This document shows, in pieces, positions 56,819-64,000 of a DNA stretch of 64,000 nucleotides. The notes under the pieces are model-generated. The model was not told the origin of the DNA, made no database searches, and saw only the letters and a program-made list of their open reading frames with translations. How positions within the stretch are numbered: position 1 is the first letter of the stretch; every line of letters starts with the position of its first letter. Location: the NCBI GenBank assembly GCA_022828595.1, contig JAKGHH010000001.1, forward strand, positions 142,495,017 through 142,559,016, written 5' to 3'. A program made the position numbers and the translations under genes. This DNA is from Nelumbo lutea (Eukaryota > Streptophyta > Magnoliopsida > Proteales > Nelumbonaceae).

Positions 56819-58772
56819 TGAAGGGATAGGATATCCATCACATGGACGCCCAAAGAATGCGGAATAAGGGGGCGAATTTCAAAAATTTCTCCCATCTTTG
56901 CAGGGAATTAAATTCCCTATTTTACGAAAACATATTTTTCAATGATCAATCTTGACCATTAACCAAACCAGATCTTAACCAAAAGGAGTAAGAGGGAGGA
57001 TGTACCTGATACAGAGAAACAGTATCCCAATGGAGGTGTTCACGCCCAATGAAGGATCCAAAATCTGCTCCCACTAAAGATGGCGCAGTGCATGATGGAG
57101 CAGAATCAATAGTGTTCTTCCAAAAGAACTTGACCCTTCGCAAGAATCAATAGGGTGGCTTGTGAATACAACTCCAATCAATCTTTTCCCCAAAAGATTG
57201 GTATCAAGATCAAATCTTGATTACTTCTATAGAGAGTAGGAGATCGAACTGCAAGAGGCGGCGGCTGCAGGAAGGAGGCGGCAAGAGAGTATTTGCAGGG
57301 TGCAGAATTCTCTCTTCTGGTGATTTCAGCTCTGAAGACAAGAGTATGTTGGTTGCATGTCAAAAGGCTGCCGCCCCCTCCTCCTTTTATAGACTTAAAA
57401 GGGATCAACATCTAATCCCATTAGGAGTTACTGATCCAAATCATATTTGGATTAGAAGTCCCATTAAGTGATAAGGGATAACCCTTATCTTATCTGCAGA
57501 TCAGATCAGCCATCTCCTAATCTAATTAGGAGGCTTCCATATCTAAATCTTATTTAGATCATGGACACTCTAAGTGGATAGGGTCAGGGCCCAATCCTAT
57601 CAGCTGATCCATCTCAGAATTCACACCTTTTTAATTGATTGGTCAAACCAGCCCTGTTCAAAATGGGCTTAAGGCCCATTTAAGGTTATGTATTCACTTA
57701 GCCTTCCAAACTGCTGCCCAGTTGGGCTTCCTTGTATGGTGTGGGACCCAAACATTGATCTACACATCAGCCACATGGGTTCGGCCCATCCTTTATTACA
57801 AGACCTGGCCGAACACACTATTATGGACAATGCACCCCCTGAAACCCATCAAATGGGCTCTATGGGCCCAGCATTTACCCTAAGTGGTCCCTGGGCCAAG
57901 CCACCTTGTAACACCCAGGGACTGTGGGCAGATGCAAGATTAGCCCATCAAGAATTATCCTCAATGGTCTTACACTTAACCTCTCAGCCCATAATGATCA
58001 CACACTGCCCGACAAGAGAGGACCTCTCCCTCAGTTGCAAGGAACAGTGTTGCGCTCTCTACTTACATGGATCCCGAGAATTAAAATATTTTGCAAACAT
58101 TTTAGAAACCATAATATATATACTTTCATATCTCATATAAAATATATTTTTCAAAACAAATCTCAACGTTTGAAATCGGCTGCTGGCAGTCTTGGTTTCC
58201 ATCAGTGAGAGTGCATCCCCGATCATTACCTTTGTCTGACAAAGGGGCTGATCCTGTCACTATGATCACCCACTCAGATGAATTCTTAGACTGTCCCAAC
58301 ATACCCAGGTTTTGACCCCCGCTAAGGATCTCACTGATTGGTACATCAAAGACAGCCCAATTCGAAACCTAATGCAGTATCATAATCGAGTCTAGGGGTC
58401 GGGTGTAACTTTCCAATTTTTCCCATTAATCTCTAAAGTCCAAAGCAATACTGGAAATCTGGTCCGGTTCAAAGATTCAATTAATCCTACACTGTATATG
58501 CCTAGGGTCTCACCCTGGCAGCTGAGACAGGCCACCCCAACTGACTTTGTGGCACCACAGTGTCAGCCTTGTCAGGATAGGTCTCCCCAGACCGACCCAC
58601 TGGCTGTGAACATTCTAAACTAACACGAGTCTCATTAAGTGTCTAGTTTAAGGGTATTATACAGAAACATACCAAGGGATCATGAATCAAATATGCACTT
58701 TTATTCATTTACAATAAACTCATAAAGTACATCATTTTGATTGAAGCTAAGGGCATACAAAACTGTCTAACA
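56819..58772 (-). repeat. Copia-2 5' LTR, 1954 bp
   Basis: On the minus strand it starts TGTTAGACAGTTTTG at 58772 and ends ATCCTATCCCTTCA at 56819. The leader ATGTAATGAACATGAATCAA follows. It has the same length as the copia-1 3' LTR. The plus-strand frames at 57635-58208 repeat those in the other copia-2 LTR and are artefacts. Confidence 0.86.
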
Positions 58773-59180
58773 ACCTCGGCCTCCTCCCCTGTCGCTGGTC
58801 ACCTTGGCCTCGCTTAAGTGAATACTTATAGGGAAGTTAAGCAAGGCGAACGACAATTTGATTGTATGGCACTGCCTCGGCTGCCCTTTGGCACACACCT
58901 AAGCACGTGTATAACAATCCAAAGTGAACTATGTTACGTTGTGATCTTTTTACTTAGGGGGGGTAAGGGCCCCTCAGCAAAAAATAAGACAACAAAGCAA
59001 ACAAAAGAGAAAAAAACACAACAGAAAGCAAAAAACAAGTACAAAAGAGGATATTCAAAAAAGTGCCACCGATTTCCATTATATTCAAAAAATGGGCTTT
59101 ACAAAAACTCATTCATGGCCTTCAAGGCTGAACTCATGTACAATATCAAAAAAGAAAATAAAGCAAAACAAAAACCAACC
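58773..59180 (+). other. Gypsy-2 spacer resuming after copia-2
   Basis: GC-rich DNA continuing the gypsy-2 post-pol spacer, with a run of seven G at 58957-58963 and an A/C-rich stretch at 58975-59045. The 304-codon plus frame that starts here (58818-59732) is the shadow of the antisense ORF on its complementary strand; its translation is Leu/Arg-rich and matches nothing I know. Confidence 0.55.
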
Positions 59181-61503
59181 CTAAGCCTCGCCACTTGTCA
59201 GAGGGGGAAGAGCGGAGTTAGCAGGATCCTCAGGAGAGTCGGGGATTACCTTCAAAGATTCGGCATCGAAGTTAGGCAGAGACACCGTGAGCGCCTTCTT
59301 CGTACCCTCAATCCTGCCCAAGAAAGCCCTGGAGGCGAGATTGGCCAGCTCTTCAGCCTGCTTCTTGGCCTCCTAAGCCCTCTTCCCTGCGTCGATAGCC
59401 TTTTTCTTGGCCTCCACAGCACACTTCACTGCCTCCTCGGCCTTCCTCTCCGTTTTGGCAACTCGCTTCTTCGTCTCAGTAGCATCGCCCTTGGCCTAGT
59501 TAAGGCGCCATCCAAACTCAGAGAGAAGGCTTCCGATGTAGGCCCTCTCCATCTGCTCCTTAGAAAGGCTCTCCTGCTCCTCCTTCAGCTGCGTCTGAGC
59601 CTCCATCCAGAGTTTCTACTCGTCGATGAGGTTCTACCGGAACTTGTGGTACTTCTCTTCGGTGGTGGCAACAGCTTGATGGAGCTTCTTCCCCTTCTCC
59701 TCCTCCAGCTTGTCCATTTGGGCCAAGGTTAGCTTCAGTCAATCCCTAAGACCAACAAAGTGGAGGCAGACCTGCAACGAAGGAATAGACAGTATTCTAT
59801 AGAAAATTAAGTAACCGTGAAGAAAAAGGGACAAACGTTACCTCGGCCAAGCTTCCCAAACCCTTGGTGTAGACCTTCTCAGAAGCACTCCCTAGCATCT
59901 GCAAATGATCCCTCGAGAGAAGGGCCCCGCTCACTAGCACCTGACCAACCCCCTCCTCGCGGATGGAGTCCCCTTCGCGGACATTCCACTGGGGATGGAA
60001 GATCAGGTTGGACCACTGGGCAAGCTCTTCCAAGGGTGTAGGGGTAGAAAACGGCCCCATCCGTTCATTATGAGACCCCCTTTCTCCGGCGACTGATCTC
60101 CCAATGGCATCCTTGACTGGCCACTTTTCCCCTGCCTCAGTCTCCTAGGCAGGCTTCCTCGACCCACTGGTTGGCTTCGGTGGCACCTGCTTCTCCCGCC
60201 TCGGCGGGCCCTCCTCGATGGGCCTTTTCCCCTTAGTGGGGTGTGAAGTTTCTCCCTTCGTGGGAGCTGCTGGAATAGTCCCTTTGGTAGGGACTTGTGA
60301 AACGGCCCCCTTACTGGGGACCTGGTGAGAGGACACCCCCTTCGTAGGAGCAAGGGCCTTCTCCTTTGGTGTTGGTGCCCCATCAGAAGGTTTTTTAGGC
60401 ATTTACGCCAGCTCCTACATTGTGCGAGCACCTTCTATCACGGCCACGACCTTCTGGGCATCTATCGGCACCTCTGCAAACCAAATAAAGCTGCTAGTAA
60501 CGCAGTGTAAAGAAGAGGATGAGGGAACGTGTTAAGGGACTACAAGGCCTCTCCTACCAAGGGAGCAAGGCTGAGCCCCGCAAAGACTAGTGGGACCTCT
60601 TCCTCCACCAAAGGCTGGGCTCGGACTCTCCCCAAGTCGAGAAACCGAGCGAGATCATCATTCTCCTCACTCGTGAGCAGGTGGACACTCTTCTCCACAG
60701 CCTAGCTAACCTCTCCCCACCCTGACTTAAAGGACCAACCCTCGGGACAGGACAAAAAGAAAAATTTACCCTTGCAGTTATGCACAGAAGAGGGGTTGTC
60801 TACTAGCTTGGTCCTACGGGGTTGAAGGTAGTACATGCTGACTTTGGAAGAGTGCTTCCTCAACACAAATAGTGTTCAGAAGAGCTTCGGCGTCAGTTGT
60901 ACCCCCTGGAACTAAGCCACCACCAGCATCGCCACTATGGTTCTAACGGTGTTGGCACCAGCTGTTTAAGGGTGATCCCCTACGCCCTCAACAGTTTAGA
61001 GATCAGCGGACGAAGGGGGAACCGAAGACCGAACTGAAGAAAGTGTTGGTAAATGCAGATCTCCCCCTCCTTAGAAGTCCATGACCAGTCGCCCACCTCG
61101 GGTACCCTCATACCATAGAATGAGGGGATGAAGTACTACCTCGCCAGAGCCTTGACCTGATCCCCATCCAAAGAATTTTCAAATCCTAGACATAGGAGAG
61201 CAGTCTCGGCTACTACCTGGGCAGCCCTCATCCTAGAGACAGGGCTTGGGGTCTCTTCCCCCTCGACTTGGGAGGAGCCCTCAATGTCACGAATCCGGCG
61301 CTCCCAGAGGGAGGGTCATCACCTCGACGGCTACCTTTGGCACCCTTGGAGACTGCCCTCTCCCGAAGCACCTCAACCTCTTGCTGAAGGGGAGCAAGGG
61401 CAGAAGGACTTAATGGAGAAAGGGGAGAAGGGGTTCGGGTGGGGCTCCTCTCCGACTCATTCAGAAGATCATAGCACTCAGGTCCAGAATCTGAGAAAGA
61501 CAT
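59181..61503 (-). pseudogene. Gypsy-2 antisense ORF, same family as in gypsy-1
   Basis: From the ATG at 61503: MSFSDSGPECYDLLNESERS, a Ser/Pro-rich stretch, LQQEVEVLRERA, then in linked frames YFIPSFYGMRVPEVGDWSWT, ICIYQHFLQFGLRFPLRPLI then SKLLRA, LKQLVPT, VNFSFCP and WRRVSTCSRV-type pieces. Next come Lys/Pro-rich repeats (APTKGVSSHQVPSKG, VPTKGTIPAAPTKG, 60145-60402) and a charged, coiled-coil-like region (59300-59760). The end is DAESLKVIPDSPEDPANSAL then PPLTSGEA with TAG at 59181-59183. The GLRFPLRPLI block is shared with the gypsy-1 antisense ORF (GLRFPLHPFI), and both start MSxSxSxE-like. The family is known to me as 'putative gypsy type transposon'; role unknown. Several stops and frame changes. 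Confidence 0.6.
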
Positions 61504-62204
61504 CGTTCAAAATTACTTAAAGGGATGTGGAGGAAGAAGAAGTGTTGAAGGTTGGAGAGTCTGGGAGCTAAGTTCACTCGAAAGCAAAGGCACTTAGAGG
61601 CAAATGACAAGAACGCTGCTGCCAAGGCCCCTATTTAAAGGAGAACGAACGACCCAGATATCTCGAGATCCAACAACTGAGAACAACTGAGGAGCCATTG
61701 CCTCCGCAACCCAACTGTAGCATGCTACATAATGCTCAGCCTTGGAAGGAAAAATGATACGCTAGAAATAGCTCGGATCGTCTCATATCTAATGGATGCA
61801 AAACACCTCCGCACTTGTGATCCAACCACGTTGCACCCCTGAGTACTCATCCTTGGAAGGGAAAACGACGCTCGAGGTGGACCAGTGCGTCCGCCCACTG
61901 GTTTATGTGACCTGGTTGCGTGAACGTGCACACCAATTTGACCGGAAAGCCATTCCGCACACGGGGTGTTCTCCCAACGCATAAACATATTCTGAATATG
62001 GCCCCCGATCCCCTATTCGAAGCAGTAGTGCCACAGATCGCTCGCAGCTTTGGCCCAACTTATCAAGACAAACCAGGCAGAAATAGTGAAAGAGAACGCC
62101 ACTACAGGGTACACCTTGGTTGTTGGACCCACTAGCACTCACTATTACTACTCCCATTAGCCAAAGCCGAATTCATCACCTCGACCTCGGGACTTGGGGG
62201 CAAG
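61504..62204 (+). other. Gypsy-2 region between antisense ORF start and 3' LTR
   Basis: Non-coding element DNA that should hold the promoter of the antisense ORF; a TATTTAAAGG (61631-61640) on the plus strand reads CCTTTAAATA on the ORF strand, a plausible TATA-like site about 130 bp upstream of the ATG. It ends in the purine tract GGGACTTGGGGGCAAG (62189-62204). Short frames on both strands are not supported. Confidence 0.5.
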
Positions 62205-62692
62205 TGATGTAGGGTGGCCTAGCCCAGCCCATTTTGGGCTGGGTGGCCCAGTCCACGAACAGAAAAACCAGAGACACGACTAACCACAGCAGGGGCTACC
62301 CTGCACCCCTCGTACGAAGCCAATCGCGAAACGCCCACGCATCTGTGCAGAGCTCGCTGACTATCCTCGTACAGCTCCCATCTTGGGTGATCATCTCCAC
62401 CAACCTCTAAGCACCTCAAATATAAATAGGGGGTACCCCCCCCCTCCAGGTGAGGGATCCTGATCCTAAAATTTGATCCTACCACAGAATTTTTAAGTGT
62501 CCTCAATTTGGGAATTTAGTATCTATGAGTAACCTCCTCAGAGCCCTCGTTTGTACTTAATTCCCCTCTTTGTACCCTCATACAAACTTGACCGTCAGAG
62601 TCTCCACCTCGGGTTCTCATCCGAGACCTCTGACATCCTCTATCTTGTAGCACCTCAATTACCAGCCCTCGCCCCTAGCCTCAGTCTCAGCA
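62205..62692 (+). repeat. Gypsy-2 3' LTR (3' end tentative)
   Basis: Starts TGATGTAGGGTGGCC directly after the purine tract and carries a TATA box AAATATAAATAGGGGG (62418-62433). The end is placed at CTCAGCA (62692) by the usual terminal CA. With no 5' copy in the window, this end cannot be confirmed. Confidence 0.6.
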
Positions 62693-64000
62693 TTTTGTCC
62701 CTGAATCCTCAAAGCCTTCGGCCCACTTCTAGAACCCAAGGGTGAAATTACATTGTTGTCCTGGACCAACCCGAGCACCAACATAGACCATCATGTCAAG
62801 ATTTCACAACCTGTCGCTACTCATAGCAGTTGCTCTAAAATCAATGTCTATTCAAGGTGTGGTTGGAGATGGAAAGGAGGTGCATATAAACGATTGAAGG
62901 GTTGGAAGGTTCAGGTGTGGTGGGGATTAAGATGAGCAATTGAGGGTATTAAGAATAAAATTAGAAATGAAAGGGTAAAATGGGAAATTTATCTAAACCA
63001 ATGGTTGGACTTTAGGCTCAGTTTGGAAGAAGTACAAATACAAATATGTAGAATACAAAACCTTACATTTTGTATTATTTTATATAGAAATGCAAACTAA
63101 GCTTTAGCTTCCATCAATTAATTTGGCACATGTGGGGGGACCATTCATGTTAGGTATAGATGACATCCTATTAGAATGTGGTCAACAATGCCGTTGCCAA
63201 AATGTGGGCAGCAGATCGGGACTTATTTGAAAGGTTCTAAATGCCTAGAACCCACTACTCACTTTTCCTATTCACTCTCTACTCGTCGTGAATTACAGTA
63301 GAAAGTGTGCAGAAAAAGTGAGTAGAAAATCCTGTTTGAAATGCGTATACATTTCCAACAAAAAGTGGCCACAATGGAAAACTTTATAACATCAAAACTC
63401 TTTGGTCTGTATCAATTTCCCTCTCCTTCCTCTTCTTCCCTTGTTTTTCTACAAAACAAAAGCTTCCGCCACCTAGAAGCATCATATTTAACACACGGAA
63501 GAGTTGAGTAAAATGTCTTTGTCCAATATTCATTCCCACTTTCCCAAGTAGCTCTATTGATATTTAGGAAGACAAACAGATTAAACACCACTAGTTGTTG
63601 TTTTGCATAAATCACCATTGTCAAACTGAGGAACTGCTTGGTATGGCAACAGGGCGGGGTGGGGCTGGGTTTTGCCAGCCCCGCCCCTGACCCCGAATTC
63701 AAATGTCATGCCCCGCCCTGATCATTCCTATTTTTATACTTTTAAATTTATTTTTTAAAATTTATCTAAAAGTATTTTATATTATGTAATATAATATAAT
63801 ATAACATATATTAAGAACTATAAGAATTATATATATATATATATATATCGGGGTAGAATGGATAAATATCATCCCCACCCCTTCCCCGATCCCCAGAATT
63901 CTGGGTTCAAGGTCGGGGCAGGGCGGGCTAATGGAACAAAATCAATTTGCTAGAATTCTGTGGTTCCAAAACTTTCAAGTACACTCCTATATTTGTTTTA
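62693..64000. other. AT-rich spacer with MITE debris, no gene
   Basis: 63014-63060 (AGGCTCAGTTTGGAAGAAG) resembles the MITE-like start at 35290. 63645-63935 has GC-rich arms (CAGGGCGGGGTGGGG and GGTCGGGGCAGGGCGGG) around an A/T core with an (AT)n tract at about 63828-63848, as in hAT-type MITEs, but no target duplication was found. The 96-codon minus frame at 63412-63702 has no domain. None of the missing MFT exons was recognised. Confidence 0.45.

Larger units (their letters stand above)
51171..58772 (-). mobile_element. Copia-2: Ty1/copia element, inverted sister of copia-1, inserted in gypsy-2
   Basis: The minus-strand element has a 1954-bp 5' LTR (56819-58772), a 58-bp leader, gag-pol (56760 down to 52904), a purine tract and a 3' LTR (52883 down to about 51171) whose last 240 bp or so are missing. 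Its protein aligns with copia-1 throughout. ACCTCGG occurs at both outer junctions (about 51164-51170 and 58773-58779), but CCTCGG words are common in this part of gypsy-2, and a truncated 3' LTR should not keep a true target duplication. Confidence 0.87.
46263..62692 (+). mobile_element. Gypsy-2: Tat-type Ty3/gypsy with antisense ORF, split by copia-2, 5' LTR missing
   Basis: Gag and pol run from 46263 to 50751, a spacer follows to 51170, copia-2 occupies 51171-58772, and the element resumes with spacer, the antisense ORF (59181-61503) and 3' LTR (62205-62692). Layout and proteins parallel gypsy-1 (PR with DNxSSA, RNaseH, IN, then antisense ORF), but the sequence is only distantly related and more GC-rich. 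Its 5' LTR and leader are not present: the gag-only element abuts gag directly, and the rest is lost to the left or in the gap. Confidence 0.82.

Noticed and set aside
51780..58208. Plus-strand frames repeated at 51780-52334 and 57635-58208
   Set aside because: Both sets come from the two LTRs of copia-2, and a similar one appears in the copia-1 LTR on the other strand. They are non-coding LTR sequence.
58818..59732. A 304-codon plus-strand frame
   Set aside because: It is the complementary shadow of the gypsy-2 antisense ORF and starts in spacer. The translation is Leu/Arg-rich low complexity without a domain.

Overview
This is nuclear DNA of a flowering plant. Intron-containing host genes sit in a matrix of AT-rich spacer, small TIR elements and nested LTR retrotransposons, and one 100-N scaffold gap lies at 36685-36784. 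I do not name the species. Only two host genes are recognisable, both on the minus strand and both incomplete here: an aarF/ABC1-type (UbiB family, ADCK2-like) kinase at about 20.6-22.9 kb, and the last exon of a MOTHER OF FT AND TFL1 (MFT)-like PEBP gene at 36374-36597.

Layout. 1-20 kb is AT-rich and full of DNA transposon remains. It holds several hAT-type MITEs with 8-bp target duplications, a decayed full-length hAT element (6352-10655) containing a nested hAT MITE, a Harbinger-type MITE and a LINE RNase H scrap, two further TIR elements with 3-bp TTA duplications (11009-12202 and 13994-15437, the latter with a large GA-rich core), and an unrelated dispersed repeat pair. 20.6-23.1 kb is the kinase gene: a 5'-UTR exon, an 831-bp intron, then one long coding exon that ends at a splice donor. 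The kinase C-lobe exon is not found in the 20 kb downstream. 23.4-33.1 kb is a decayed Tat-type Ty3/gypsy element (gypsy-1) whose region between pol and the 3' LTR carries an antisense ORF, itself cut by a hAT MITE. 33.5-36.7 kb is the 3' side of the MFT gene, with a 570-bp foldback, a 90-bp tandem duplication, a striking long-stem hairpin and microsatellites.

36.8-62.7 kb is one nested block. The oldest member is a second Tat-like gypsy (gypsy-2, 46263-62692, 5' end missing), again with an antisense ORF. A pol-less, gag-only gypsy (43052-46262) abuts its 5' side. A Ty1/copia element (copia-1, to 43051, + strand) sits in the 5' LTR of that gag-only element. A sister copia element in opposite orientation (copia-2, 51171-58772) splits gypsy-2 between pol and the antisense ORF. 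The last 1.3 kb is AT-rich spacer.

Common thread. Nearly every nonsense codon in the retroelement frames is a CAG, CAA, CGA or TGG codon turned into a stop by a C-to-T (or G-to-A) change, often with no frameshift for over a kilobase. In copia-1 the ancestral glutamine is directly visible in copia-2 at four of the five stops. The pattern fits long-term cytosine methylation and deamination of silenced elements. No CRISPR array, rRNA or tRNA gene was seen. All element families are assigned by reading motifs, not by database search.
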